From Heterotrichella gracilis (Eukaryota; Sar; Xanthophyceae; Tribonematales; Xanthonemataceae), in assembly GCA_032358255.1 (NCBI GenBank), contig JAULBX010025386.1, positions 1 through 64,000 on the forward strand: 64,000 bases of DNA, given 5' to 3'. A program made the translations under genes and the position numbers. This document shows positions 40,736 to 54,107 of the stretch, piece after piece; the stretch's first letter is position 1; each line of letters opens with the position of its first letter. The notes below the pieces were generated by a model that searched no databases, was not told the DNA's origin, and saw only the letters and a list, made by a program, of their open reading frames with translations.

Positions 40736-43700
40736 ATGAGGCGTGGGCGGTTTTCACCCTGCCTTTTGGCAGGGTCCGTTTTGCTACTGGCCCTTGCCTG
40801 CTATGCAGCAGTGGACCCACAGGTATGGCACAGCAATGTGCACACTGCACTGCGTTAACCATGGCATGGCCTTGCAAATTCTGGGTGACACACTGGGTGA
40901 CACACCGGCCTATTTTGTTGGCCTGCCTTACAGGCTCTATATCACACACATTGTAAACATATAACGCTGGTAGGATATCGCTACTCATACATATAGGCAC
41001 GGTGCTGGTGTGTACAAAAGAAAAGAAATGTGAACAAGTAAACAAAAGACACACCCGTTGCACTCAACTGCCCATATTGGCGTTGTATGAAGCCTTGTCC
41101 ATTTTGCTGCACTACTGGCGGGATACAGCTCCACTGGACTGGACCATATTTCAGACTGCCTTACTGGTAGATATAGTCGATATCAGGGGCATGCAATAAA
41201 CGCCATACGTGTTGTAGCTTGATTGCTGTGGTTATCTGCGGAGGCAGGGACGCCATTGCAGTGATGGTCCCCTTTCCATCGAGGGCAACCAAAGCCATGA
41301 TGTTGCAACATGTGTGGCGTTTGCTGCATGCGCACAGGGGGCCAGTGCTGTACCTCAGCAGCCATTGCCCTGCGTGCATGATATGGGGTGGACATGCAAA
41401 ATTACAACTGAAAATGCCATGCTGCCCATCCCTGCTTATGCCCAGGCGCTGCCCAAAACAAATAATATAAACCTTTAATCAATAAAATCAAAGGTTTGTA
41501 TGGTGCCAACTGCTTCCCCTTCTGACAGAATTAACTCCCCTCGCAGGTTGACCTGGTCAAGGATGTGGGCCACACAGCACAAGACGCGGCAGCACATGCC
41601 GAGGAGCTGGCCGCACACTACGAGAAGGACCACGGCCACAAGCCCCACGGCAGCGTGTTTGACTACGTGAAGTCTGCCTTTGGAGCCGGCGGCAAGGAGG
41701 AGGAGGTTGGCGCTGTGGACCAGGCCAAGCAGGCAGCGGAGCAGGCGGGGCAGTATGCTTCTGACAAGTATGAGGGCTACTGGCAGTGGTGATTGGGGGC
41801 TAGGGTGTTGTGAAGGGTTTGCTAGGGTCTTGAATGTAATGAGATCCATGCGCAGTGGTGATTGAGGGCTTAGTATGGTACATGGCGCATGGCGTGAGAT
41901 GTTTGTTGATGGGGTCTGGCTAGCAATGCGCGTGATTGGTAATGGGTCTGCACTGAGCAAGGTAGTGCTGTGCATGTGTGCTGCAGTGTATCTGGAATGG
42001 TGCCTCACTCAGGGTTTAAAAATGAATGCTTTATTTTATTCTGGACACTTTTACCATCAAAATAATTTTCCATCATAAAATACCGCTTACCTGTACATCG
42101 GCAAATACTGACTCGTCCAAACCCCCCCTGACCCCACAGGACCCAGCAGCTGCGCGACTCGGCAGGCAGCGCACAGGCCACCGCCACCCAGAAGGGCCGG
42201 GAAGCCGCAGCAGCAGCCAGCGACACCTACCAAGCCACCAAGGACGCGGCAACCCGCACCGTGCGCGATTCCGCCTCTGCCGCTTCTGACCAGTACGAGG
42301 CCGCCAAGGGCGCTGCTGGCAACGCAGCTGAGCAGGTATGGGAATTTGTTCTTGTACTTGGCGTGGGGTGAATGGGAATTGCTTTAAGACATAATTTTTG
42401 ACATCAATTGAGTTTTGGCAGTACACTTTAGAATAAGACGATTCCATGAGGAGTGTCCAGCTGTTGGCGCCTGCTTGCCTTGGTTTTGCATGCAGGTTAC
42501 CCACCTCTCGGTTTCTTGGGCTTAGCTACCATTTGCAATCCATCCACCAGGTGAACTGGTCGCAGGGTATTGCCTGCGCCTGAAAGGGCTGCCACACTTG
42601 CTGAACCTTCCTGTTGCAATTTCAAGTCTGTGAGTACAGGCTGTAAATTCATCACTGTCTAATTATGTATATGTTTCTAATTGCTAATTATTTTCCATTT
42701 TCTATCCAGACACGCGAGTACGTCGCAGGCACCGCCCAGCAGGCAGCAGAGGGCGCCAAGGAGCAGTCTGAGGGTCTGCTGGGGTGGGCCAAAGATAAGG
42801 CAGCATCTGTGCTTGGCGGGGGCAGTGACACTGTGGACAAGGCTGCGCAGTATGTGCAGGACAAGTAAGCGGAGAGGGGCAATGGTTGGTGTGGTCCTTG
42901 TGTTTTCACTTAGCAATGTGCGCTGTGCCCTGTATACTGATGTGGAGTTGGAAGGCCAGGGGAAATGGAGGTGGATGCGTTCTTTTAAATGCTTTATTAT
43001 GTATACTGTGTAGCATCTGCTGGCTAGGTGCACCTTGCACATTGTTGTGCTTGTGTTGCTACCAGAAATCGGGCACACATCCTGAATACCAGAGAGGGAG
43101 AGAGAGCAACTGTGCCTTTCACAAATAGCCAACACTGCATTTACTAATCGCCGCCTTGTGGTACCCATGCAGGGCCTCCCAAGCCACTGAAGCCGCAGCC
43201 GACACCGCCAGCAGGGCCACCCAGGCATCTGGGGTGCGCGGCGCCGCTGACCGCGCAAGGGCGACCTATAACGATCTGGAGCACCAGGTGCAGGACCCCG
43301 AGAACTGGGAGGGTGCTACTAAGGTGCGCTGGGAGCAGACCAAGGTAGGGGTGGTACTGGGGTGCAGGGAGTGGTGGCTCTGAGGGGTTGTATATATGGT
43401 ATCAAATACATTAATCCATGCTGTGCATGTACACTCAATGATGGTGACGGCATATTGACTCTACTCTCTTGCCAATGGCAAGTTGCTGAGAAGATTGTCA
43501 TGTGAATTATTGATCCAAGATTTTCTTTTCTGATGTGGGTACTGTACCACACTTTCTAATGGAAATGATTGCCTTTTGTGTGCAGGGCGCCGCTGCTGAC
43601 GCTGCTGAGCAGGGCAAGCAACAGGCCCAGGGAGTGCTAGGACGAGCGTGGGAGAGCATCAAAAGCACGGTCGGTGTTGGAACGGTGCGCATGGTGCATG

Positions 43701-46700
43701 AAAGTTGTGATATCAATACACCTTGTAATCTTGCTGCTTGAAGCAAAATTTCCTGGTGGATTGATAGTGCGAAAGCCTTGGCAGATGCTGGGGTGGTCTG
43801 ACATGTGCGAAGTGTTACTAATTGGTGTGTATAGTGCACATATCCAGCAATGCTGCCTTGTGCATCAGATACGTGGCAATTGAACCAATTAATAATTACT
43901 CTGCATGCTTGCATCAAACTCACGCCAAACAACCAACCCACCGAGAAATAATTAATAAGAATCTTCGCACGTGGTTCCTTCCTTGATCTGATTTGTTTAT
44001 TCAGTTATTTTTTCCAAATGCAGGGCCGCGAGGACCTCCCCGAGACTGTTGGTGACACCTATGACCGTGGCGTGGAGGGTGTGGCCCACGCCAGGGACCA
44101 GGCCAGGCAGACTGCTGAGGCTGGCCAGGGCTATGTCAGGGACGCTGCACAGAGCGCCTCGCAGGGTAAGGTTATTTCAAATTTTGAATACTGCAGTGAA
44201 ACAATGAGGGTCTAGTGGTGTGTGTGTATTGCTGGCGCTGTAGCGTGTGGCATTATATTGCCAGCAAGGACTAGGATTGCGCAATGGCCAGGGTTTACAG
44301 CAGTAATATGTTTGCACCATATGAATTTGATTGTAAAATAGATGGTGGAATTGTTGCATTGCTTTGGGGAATGGTGATGGTGTGGGAATACGCATCTTGC
44401 AACTCCAGCAGACATCTGAGTTTTGTCTCTTCTTTGCTCAGGTCTGAAGGATGGTTATGACAGCACCGTTGGCTACGCCGCTGACAAGGCCAGCCAGGCA
44501 GCAGGCTACACCACAGACACCGCAAGGGAGGCTGGCCAGGCAGCTTCTGACACAGTTGGCGCCGCTGAGGACATGGCTGCTGGTGCCGCTCACAGGTGGG
44601 CGCTTTTCAGTGCACATTGACCGGTCATGTGGAGATGTACTGGTTGTGTGGTGGTTGTGGTTATAATTATGTTTGGTGGGCAAGTTCTCTAGTTCTTTGG
44701 AGTGCATCTTGGAAATTTGTCTGTTGTCACCAGGTCTCTGTGTGCATGCTGCCAATGGGCGGAGTGTGTAGGTACTCTCAAAATACATTACTATATCCAT
44801 CTCATGTGCTCTATCTTGCCTCTGATAGTTTGCACTGTACACAGTATACTGTGCATTCTTGAAGAATATTCATGGCCAGGGTGGCCATTGCAATGCCATG
44901 ACCCTAACAAATCATGCAAATGCCAACTCACTCTCCTTTTCTTTTGCAGCGTGTACAACACCGTGGAGGATGTAGCAGCCAAGGCCTACGACGCCGCCAC
45001 CTACCCTGGCAAGGTCGCCTACCGCGGGACCAAGAAGGCTGGCGAGAAGATCATCGAGGGTGTGGAGGCAGCTGGTGAAGCCGCATACGAGGCGCCCAAG
45101 GCAGCCTACCGTGGTGCCAAGCATGTGGGCGAAGCTATGGTCGGTGGTGCTGAGTATGTCGGCGGCGCAGTTCACGAGGCCCCCAAGGTGGCAGTCCACG
45201 CAGTGGAGCAAGCAGGTGAGGCTGTGTTCCACGGAACAGCCAAGGTTGGGGAGGCCACCCTGCGCGGGACAGAGGCAGTTGTAGACACAGCATATGATGC
45301 AGCCACATTCATTCCTCGGACAGCCTACCATGGCGCCAAGGCGGTTGGGGAGGCTGTGTTGACTGGCACCGAATACGTAGGAGAAGCCATCTATGATGCC
45401 GCCACGTACCCTGCTAGGGCAGCCTACCGTGGGGCGAAGTATGTTGGTGAGCATGTTGTTGGCGGTGCAGAATATGCCGGAGAGAAAGCCTTCGATGCTG
45501 CGACTGTGGTCCCCAAGGCAGCCTACCAAGGCGTAAAGGCAACTGGATCAGCGGCAGTCGATGGGGCCCAGTATGTGGGTGAGAAAGTTGGTGAGGCAGC
45601 AGCGTACCCTGCCAGGGCAGCCTACCATGGCGCCCAGAAGGTTGGGGAGGCAGCTGCTGACTCAGCGCATTATGTGGGCGATGCAGCCTACAACACAGCA
45701 GCAGCAGCAGCAGCGGGCGCCAGGGGTGCCAAGGACTATGTGGGCGACAAAGCCTACGACACTGCTGCAGCAGCTGCCGAGGGTGCCAGGACAGTGAAGG
45801 ACCAAGTCTATGACACCGCTGCAGCGGCAGCTGAGGGTGCCAGGGCGGCCAAGAACCAGGCCTATGATGCAGCCACCGAGACCGCCAGCGCAGCAGCCAT
45901 CAGAGCCCGCCAGGCCAAGGAGTATGCCCAGCAAACCGCCTCCAGCGTGGGCAGGCAAACCGCCCAGGCAGCCAGGTCCACCAAGCAGACCGTGGAGGAG
46001 GCTGCAGCCACCGCACGCGATGCCGCGCAGCGCGCCAGCGCCGACGCCTCCCAGCTGTACGACTCCACCAAAGAGTATGCTTCAGATGCGGCTGGCAGGG
46101 CACAGCAGGCAGCGGACCAGGCGCGCAGGGTGACTGCTGAGACTGTGGAGGCAGGCAGGCAGAAGGGTGCTGAGTATGCAGACACTGCACAGGGGGCATG
46201 GGAGGTTGGCAAGGTCAGGGCCGGTGAGGCAGCTGATACAGCCCAGGGTGCATGGGAAGCAGGCAAGGCCAGGGCTGGTGAGGCAGCTGATGTGGCCAGG
46301 GATGCTGCCGCGCGCACAGCTGAGTACGCTCAGGATGCCACTGACAGGTGCGTGATTTGAATGTACTATAATATAGTTGATCTTGACAGGGATGTAGCTT
46401 ATTGCAGCAGGACTTACAATTGCATGCATATATGTTAGTGATGTGCTTAATTTCTGTATTGGGGCTTTTTGTTCATCCATGGTAACATTAATATTGCAGT
46501 TAGGATTTGCTCGTTTGCACCTGGGTAAATGCTCCACATTTTTCTCATGCTGGATCCGTTTAGTCCAGCATGTAACCTATTGCTCATGAGGTCTGCTACT
46601 CATCAGTAATCTCCCCCCATTGCTGTGCAACTTGCAGGACCCGCGGTGCTGCCGGGAGGGTTGCTGAGTCAGCCCAGGACGCCACCAACAGGGCCCGCGA

Positions 46701-47550
46701 CTCCGCCGGCAAGGTAGCAGACACAGCCCAGGCACGTGGCCAAGCCGCGCAGGATGTCGCTTCCAGGGCAGCTGGCCGCGCCGCTGGTGCAGCATCAGAC
46801 ACCGTGGAGTCAGGCAAGGGGGTTGCAGCAGGGTTTGTTGAGCGTGTCAAGGATGCAATCTTCAATGTCCAGGATGAGGCCGCAGGCACCTATGAGGCGG
46901 GCAAGGATGCCGCAAGGAGGGCTGGGGATGCAGCCTCCGGTGCTGGCCAGCAGGCATATGATCAGGTAAGGGACTGTGTTCACATGTATGAACCCTTTCT
47001 CATGCACATAAATGTGTGTTGTCTGCATATTTCTGCTGCTGGTAAATTGCCCCTGTCTCAGCATGCCATACCATGTCTCTGTATTGGCATGCAAGTTATA
47101 TGCATTGCACACTTCTGCTGCGGAAATGGAAAATATCCCTGTCTCAGCATGCTTTGCAAGATGTGTCTGTATTTGCATGCACTACACCTCTGCTGCGAAA
47201 ATGGAGCTGAAGGCACATGTGGATTTGGTCACTTTTGTTCATGGCACAGTATTGGCATGTGCACATCAATATGCACACCTCTGCTGAAAAATGGTATCCT
47301 GTCTTACGTTGGGTATTCATTATTGCTTTCTGTCTTTTGTCAGGCAAGGGATGCTGCCGCTGGCGTGGCTGGGAAGGTGCAGGAGGGTGCTGAGGAGGGC
47401 CAGAAGAAGGGGCAAGGGTGGAGTGATACAATCAAGAGCGCATTGCACCTGGGCAACAGGACTGTGGGTGACACCAAGGGCCATGCACACGAGGAGGTGG
47501 ACGAGGCAGCTGGGACCATGCACAAGGTCATTGACCGGTCAGAGTTGTGA
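40736..47550 (+). CDS. Secreted, repeat-rich LEA-like (group 3 / LEA_4-type) protein
   Basis: Eleven exons close in phase: 40736-40822, 41547-41788, 42140-42335, 42710-42864, 43173-43344, 43586-43684, 44024-44165, 44442-44595, 44950-46347, 46638-46965 and 47344-47550 (TGA), 1059 aa. Exon 1 is a clean signal peptide (MRRGRFSPCLLAGSVLLLAL, then ACYA|AVDP). The rest is almost entirely Ala, Gly, Glu, Lys, Asp, Gln, Thr and Tyr in amphipathic 11-mer style (AAQSASQG, DKASQAAGYTTDTAREAGQ), with few prolines or large hydrophobics, as in late-embryogenesis-abundant proteins. The 1.4-kb exon 9 holds ~33-36-aa repeats of the type YDAATYPARAAYRGAKYVGE. LEA proteins protect membranes and proteins during drying or freezing. 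The secretory routing and size here are unusual. Confidence 0.8.
41776..41878 (+). repeat. Duplicated donor of LEA-like gene exon 2
   Basis: GGCAGTGGTGATTGGGGGCTAGG (true donor at 41788, given in overlapping parts) recurs as GCGCAGTGGTGATTGAGGGCTTAG at 41850-41873. Period is about 70 bp. Confidence 0.65.
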
Positions 47551-49542
47551 GTGTCGCAGCAAGAGTTTGAGCATGTACAAGGTTCTTGCCCAATAATGTT
47601 GCAGTATCCCATCTGCCCAATCAGACAAATCATCGAGTACAATTTCTGGCATGTAGTTTTCTCCATTGCCTGCTCTGCACAATGTTTTCGGTAACACATG
47701 TTGAATGTTGAAGAGTATACCCCAGACGATTAGTATGGCAGGGCCATGCAGCTGCACCAGGTGGCATTATGATGTTTTGAGAAAAATGCAAGGTATGTCA
47801 TGATCCAATCCAGTTTGCGCCTATAGCAGCAAGCTTTTTCTCACTAATTTTGCTGCAACCAGAGTGAGTTTGTGTGTCAGCAATGGGTCTGTGGGCCAGT
47901 TTTGAGCCACGACATGTTTTATTCATGGCTTTGGCAGTAATTGACATACAGGAGAAATTTTCTTCTGTATTTTGAGTTTGTCTTCCAGTTTAGTTCATTT
48001 CCAGCTCAACACCAGAATAGAAATGTGTGCCAGTATTTCGTGATAATAATGCAGTGCGTTACTGTAAATAAAACAAATTCAGTCTGCTGTGCCCACTGAA
48101 TATGGCACAATATTTTTTGAGATCTGCCAGTCACGATGACATACCCAAAGCTGGTGCTACGATGGAGACTGTTGGAAAATCCTTGCATGCAACATCCTCG
48201 GCTACCCATACTACGGCTCATATACTAAATTTGTGGAATTGGGGTGACGATGAATAAGAGGAATAATGTAGGGTGGGCTCACTGTCCACGACGTGCCACC
48301 GCCCCCATGCCATCAATTACTAACAACGTAGGCCAGTTCCCAGAGTTGCCAATGGCAGCCTGCCAGAATTGTAATCATGAACTTCAAGGATATTTCTTAT
48401 GCTGTTGCCCAAGGCTTAGAACCCGCCATCAATAATTTGAGTCAATGATCGATGTCATTTTAAAGTAACTGGCCCAGGCAAGGTCTTGGGATCTGAGCTG
48501 AGCATAATCATTTGACAATGGCATGGTTGACTGGTGTCCGCCCACTGTAATTCTGGAGTTGGCCCAAATGTAATAAAGATGCAACGTAAATAGCATCTGT
48601 CCACTCTGAGTAAGCCTCTGACAGTGACAATTAGCATCAACAGGCAATTGTGTTACAAGTGCACCATGCACGAGTCATAACCTCATCCAACTTCCAGAGG
48701 CACGCCAACCATCTACAGCGGTGCCAATGTGGAAAGCCTGGCCAATGTACTTATTAATCCATCTTGTCCATAATTCTAACGCAGGCTGCACTGTCAGTAC
48801 TCAGTGAGGCATACTGAGTAAGATGTAAAATAACCTGGAAAGCAAGGGATTAAACACTCGGCTTTTACATCCTATAGAGATCACAATCCCAAGTGGAAAT
48901 TCACCAGTCTCAGGTTGCCTTGTCATGGCGCACGTTCACTTTTGTCAGCACTGTGCCGGTAGAAAATTGCCCTTGAATAAATTAGCAGGGGAAAATTGCT
49001 GTGATGTACAAAGCACATCAATTTGGCATTGGTATGTCAGCAACTCTTGTAGTGGCAACTCAACTAGTTGCTCCAAGATCTTTTCGAAAAGAAAACCTGG
49101 GCAGGCTTGCAAAGCAAGCACAAAGCATCCCATGCACCACTCTATCCAGGTCAGTACTGCATGGAGATTGATCAACTAACATCCACATAAAATATACCAG
49201 TGTGATGCCTTTCAGCCACAATGAGGCAAAGAGCTTAAACCATCCAGTTGGCGCAGCAAGCACATGTGCGCCTAAGAAATCTGTTGCATTTTCTGACCTA
49301 TGGCACACCTCAAAATCCTACCTAGTTGCTCTCCAGCCTTCTACCCTAATTGCCAATTATGCAGCGTTCTGTCTGCCTTCTCAGGCTACACACCTTCTGC
49401 AGCTCTCACAATCCTAGAAAAAATGCTTTTCCTGCCCTCAAACTACTACGATTGATACAACACATGTATTACCTGCTTTGCAAGCAGGGTAAAGTGGGCG
49501 AGGGACATCATCACGAAATGCTACACCGTCACCCACAGATCC
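47551..49542. other. Intergenic, convergent 3' ends, about 2 kb
   Basis: TACTGTAAATAAAAC at about 48060 combines TGTAA and AATAAA and could serve as a poly(A) signal, though far from the LEA-like stop. No exon was recognised. Confidence 0.4.
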
Positions 49543-52500
49543 TCATGGTGTCTCGCTTTTCAATGCCTGCAGGGGGGTGCGACCAAGGAACTTGCTGCGC
49601 TTTCCAAAGAGCTTTTTGTCGTCCAGCAGCCGGCCCTGCATTATTTGAGAATTATATTTAGATTCCTCGTGTGAATCAACTGTACCAAGCCAGCATGCTT
49701 TTGTCGTCCAGCAACCGGCCCTACACCAGAATAGTACCTCATCATCCAAATTCATAAACAGGGACAAGCTTTCTTCATAGTGTTGAGCAGGCAGGGCAAT
49801 ACCCGTGTTGGCTGCGCTGCACTGTTTAGTGCTGTAACAATGCTTGCACATTTGCTACTGGATATCATATTTGGATTTCCGGTGTGAATCAATTGTGCCA
49901 GCACAAATGCTATTGCTAAACAAACAGCATCTCACCTCAGCCTTGGTCGGTGTCTGCTTGGCCCTCAGGCTGTTCTCTTGGTCACCTGGAGGAGGCAAAA
50001 TGTATTCAAATGCGCCAACGTAATGGGTATTTCAACTGAATGGTTTTGCCGTACGTATTATTGCCCTTGAAAAGCATTGAACACATCCGTTCCAGCACAC
50101 ATCATCAAGCATATGAACAGAAATTGCTTGTGATGTGCATCAGGAGTTGATTTTGATCTCTATGGTTGGAAGCGTGTGTAGTTTGAAGATATCAACTGCA
50201 GTGACCCTTTGAAATACAATCTTACACAAGCCAGGTATGGAGTCAGGAGGTTCTCTGACATGACTGCTTACCCATGTTACGAGCAGGGCTGAACATGGTG
50301 GGTGACGCAGGAGCACTCATGATGCGCCCTGGCTTGGGAGACCGCATCGGGCTTGCTGTTTGGGGCTTTGGCGCCTGCAACCTGTCGGGCAGAAACCAAA
50401 CACATCATCAACAAATCTCATCAACATGCTACAAATCGTATGGCCTAGGCAAGTGAAGGCATGCGCGAGGCATTGTAGGGCAGCAGATCTGGCTATACAC
50501 ATAGAACTTAAGGACAGGAAGCAAACCTCCGGTGCTGCTACGAGCTGAAGTGGCAACTGGTATCCGATAGCCCATCTCACATACCCAGGTGCATTCTCGC
50601 AAACAAATTATCCCATCCATATGCTAGCATGGACACCATCCTTTGTCCACTTATATTTGCAAAATGCCGTGCAATGTGTCGCACCCCGGCTTGCCCATGC
50701 CGCCTGGGTGGCCGCGCTTGCGCACCACCACACCAGCCGCTGCAACCTTGGGCGAGATGGTAGGCAGCAGCTCCGGCACAGTGACGCTATCCGAATCCGA
50801 CTCATCCGCACTTGTCACCGCCTGAGCTAGAGTCGTGAAGTCTCCAACCGGCACTGTCAGTGGCATCGGCACTGGGGTAGGCATGGCAGGGGTCAGGCCA
50901 GATGTTGCCTCTTTGAGTGCGGCAGGCTTGGATGGTCTGGGAGTGAAGATGACATGGTGGTCCTCACTGCACCAGTAGTTAACACTGTGATATATTTGGG
51001 GAAATGGTTTTGCAAATAAAGGGCTTTTGCTTCATGGCAGTTGTGGCATTGGTTGGCGTATATATGGGCTTGACACTTTGGCAGGATCAGATATAGTACC
51101 ATGTGTGTCCCTGGAGGGATGCATGCACCAATAGTGGCCAACAGCCATGCACTGTCCTCTTTCACAAGCTGCCACTAAGTGCGCAGCCCCAAGCTCTGTC
51201 AGTAATGTCCCTTAATGCATGTATGCCACACTGGCAGACATTGCCCAGCTTGCTGGATGATTCGGCACCTTTGGAGGATGTTAAAAACACATATGATGCG
51301 TGCTCAGCAGAGCCTGTTACCTCTCATTCTCCGTAGCATATGTGCGTGGACGGCTGGGAGATCCAGTAGCAGAAAACATTCCCGATTCCAGACGAGGCTG
51401 AACGTGGGGTTGGTCGTAGATATCATTGCTCCCTTGACTAGCCAAGTGCTCCTGGTTCACAATGATATAGCGTGAGGTGTACGAATGTCAATGCTTGCTT
51501 GCAATAAAGTAAATTTCTTGACCGTCAAAAAATCGCTTGAGGCGACCAATTGTACCCCTTGGTTCATACACAGTATTCAGTAACTCGAGCACATTGCAAG
51601 TGGTGAACTTACATCTTGTGGAGTTGCAGGTGCACTGCATTTGCCAGGTGACTGCTTGGTGCAGTTGGATTCAGCGATGTTGGCAGCAGACAGCTCCTCC
51701 TCCATGCTCTCGCGCAATTGCCTGCACAGGAACACGGATGAACATTTGCGCTGGCATTGTGAACAGTACATCACGCAGGCACTGATGCACTGAAACAGTC
51801 CATGCAGGCCCTTAGATAGCGCAACGCCAATCAAAACGGTGGCAGGATGGAACTGTTTGCGCAAGTGTACTGTTCATCTGCTCTGCCGCGACAATGCATG
51901 TGATTTGATTGCGGTAACCACATGTTCCCATGGCTAGACTGATAGTATGGTCCTGCTGCCCTGCATGGTACTTCAGACCCTAAAACCCACACCGCGCCCA
52001 GCTGCTCCCACCTGACCACATTCTCATCCACTGTGAACCTGCTGCTGGCACGCTGCGACTGATGCGGCGACGTCTCAGCAGCCACATCCACATGCTCCTT
52101 GATGGACTGCAGGGCGCCCTCCAACCGCTGGTACTCAGCATGCACGTTCATGAGCTGCATGGTGGTCGCTTCCACCGCGGCCTGCAGGCTCTCGCTCTCC
52201 TTGCCGGCATCCTGGAGCTCCTTCTTCAGGCGCTGCAAAGCACACACAGCATGCCAAGCATCAGCATCATGCCATCAGCCAACTCTGGCCATATTTGCAA
52301 TTGGGATTGGCAGTGCTTGTGGAATGTGCACATGGGCTGACCTGGCGTAACGTGATTTAGCTGCGTTGACACCGCCAGTGCAGCGATGGTATAAGCAGTG
52401 TCAGGACAGGGCTAGTTGGCGCAAGGCATGCAGGAGTGACTGCTAATTTGGCTTTATCGCTAGACCCCATAAGTGCTTTGTGGAATGCAACCCCGTAGGT

Positions 52501-54107
52501 AATCAAGTCGCAATATCGGCCCAAATGGCTGCAGTAAGCTCCATACCTGCTTGTCAAGAATCTCGTTAGCCAGCCTGCTTTCCATCTGTTTGAGGTTTTC
52601 CTCGGACCGCTTCAGCAGCAGTTCTGTGTTGGCCTTCTCCACCTCTGAGACCTTCAGCTTTGCAGCCAAATCAGCAACCTGCACCATGGACGAGACATCA
52701 ATGGGCACAAACATTCCTTTGCAAAGCCTGTCCCTCTATGCCAAGTATGTGAAGCAGTTAAAACTGTTGAGCATGTCAGTTAAATGCATGTTTGAAGGTT
52801 ACCTTGTCCTTGGTTGAGCTTATCTCAGCCTTGCTAGCGTTGTACAGGTCGCCCAGCTTCTGTCCAAGGTCTGTAGCAGCCCGCTCAGCCGTGTGCATCT
52901 GCAGCAGTATGGTTGTTTTACATAAAAGGACTTTAGCCCTGCAAGTTTGGTGTGCAGGCAAGGCGGCGCCATTGACGGCACGTCCTGACATAGACGGTTA
53001 CTAACTTACCCAGCAACATCTTAATATGTACAATGCATTTGTAGAACATCAGCAGTGCAATTGTGGGTACAGCAGAGCGTTTCCACAGTGACTGAAAACA
53101 CAAGTACGTCTGTTCAAGCAGTACAACAGTAGCAGCAGCCAACTCTGCAGCTTTGTGCTGCCCAGCTTTGGATCCCACAGTACCTGTTGCTGGACGCTCC
53201 TGACCTCCTGCTGGAAAGCCTTTTCTGTGTTCCGTATGTCCTGGACAGACACAGCCCGCACTTCACGGATCTCCAGCCCCAGCGCACTCTTGGTGGATGC
53301 GTTGGTCAGCCCCTCTGGGGAGAGCAGCCAGCTTTCCCGGGCCCCAAAGCTGTGGCCAGTGAGCTTCAGGGGAGCGTCGTTCTCAGCTGCCAGGAAACGG
53401 CCTTCAGCACTGGAGATAGATAGAACAAGTCACGTCAGAAGATTATCTAGTATCCTTAAATGATGGAGGTGGGTGGGGTACATCAGCTGTCGTCTGATAC
53501 GGAATGCAGGTGAAGGTTAGAGGGAAGCGGGTCAGTAGTGGGTTGTCCTCACCTTACAGAGCGGAAGCCCACACGCTCTCCGTTGCGCACAACCGTGAAG
53601 AGTGCGTCATGGGGAAAATATGGCAGGCCAAAGTCCTTGGCAGACTTATCAGGGCTGCTGCAGACTGGAGTGGCTGCAACCTGCCACCCCTTGGTATGCC
53701 TGAGTGCCTTTGCCAGGTAGCCATCGGCTGTGTAGAAACAGACCACCACCCCCTCTTCCAGCATTTTGCTGGGTGGAACAGAAACCCTGCTATCTGGGAT
53801 GACGGGAGTGCTGTCTCCAAGTCCCTGCAGGCGGCTCAACTGTCATGCATATGTGGGTAGTGTGATGTTGACTGGGTGACTGCCATGTGAGCTGACAAGT
53901 TACCTGCAGCGCTAATTGTCTGGAGGTGCCAGAGGAGGGCGGCAAGTGCTGTGCGTCATCGCTTTTTGTTGAAGCCTTGCCTTTGGAAGGCTTGGAAGAC
54001 TTGCGGCCACTCTTCACGCGGTGCTTCAGCAGCGACAGCGCCACCCCCAGGAGCATCACACCCCCACCAACAGGAGTGCCCATCATGGCTGCTGCAGCTA
54101 AAGCCAT
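49543..54107 (-). CDS. Membrane-anchored coiled-coil protein with fascin-like segment, function unknown
   Basis: Twelve exons on the minus strand: 54107-53904, 53824-53553, 53409-53184, 52898-52803, 52678-52547, 52232-52012, 51721-51613, 51451-51321, 50936-50685, 50381-50272, 49985-49936 and 49635-49543 (TGA), closing to 631 aa. Residues 8-28 form a membrane helix (MMGTPVGGGVMLLGVALSLL) followed by a Lys/Ser-rich stretch. Residues 69-215 include GVVVCFYTADGYLAKAL, FTVVRNGERVGFRSVRSAEG and RFLAAENDAPLKLTGHSFGA, reminiscent of fascin/actin-crosslinking beta-trefoil units; this is inference. About 215-430 is coiled coil (LAAKLKVSEVEKANTELLLK). The C-terminal third is Pro/Ser-rich with SPKPGRIMSAPASP and a basic end (KKLFGKRSKFLGRTPLQAL). 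The exon 8 acceptor (ACCAG) is the weakest join. Confidence 0.65.
49683..49727 (-). pseudogene. Decayed copy of the last exon's start (coiled-coil gene)
   Basis: Read on the minus strand, GTGTAGGGCCGGTTGCTGGACGACAAAAGC (in overlapping parts) copies the exon 12 acceptor edge (GCAGGGCCGGCTGCTGGACGACAAAAAGC, from 49635). It lost one A, so its frame is broken. Confidence 0.8.
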
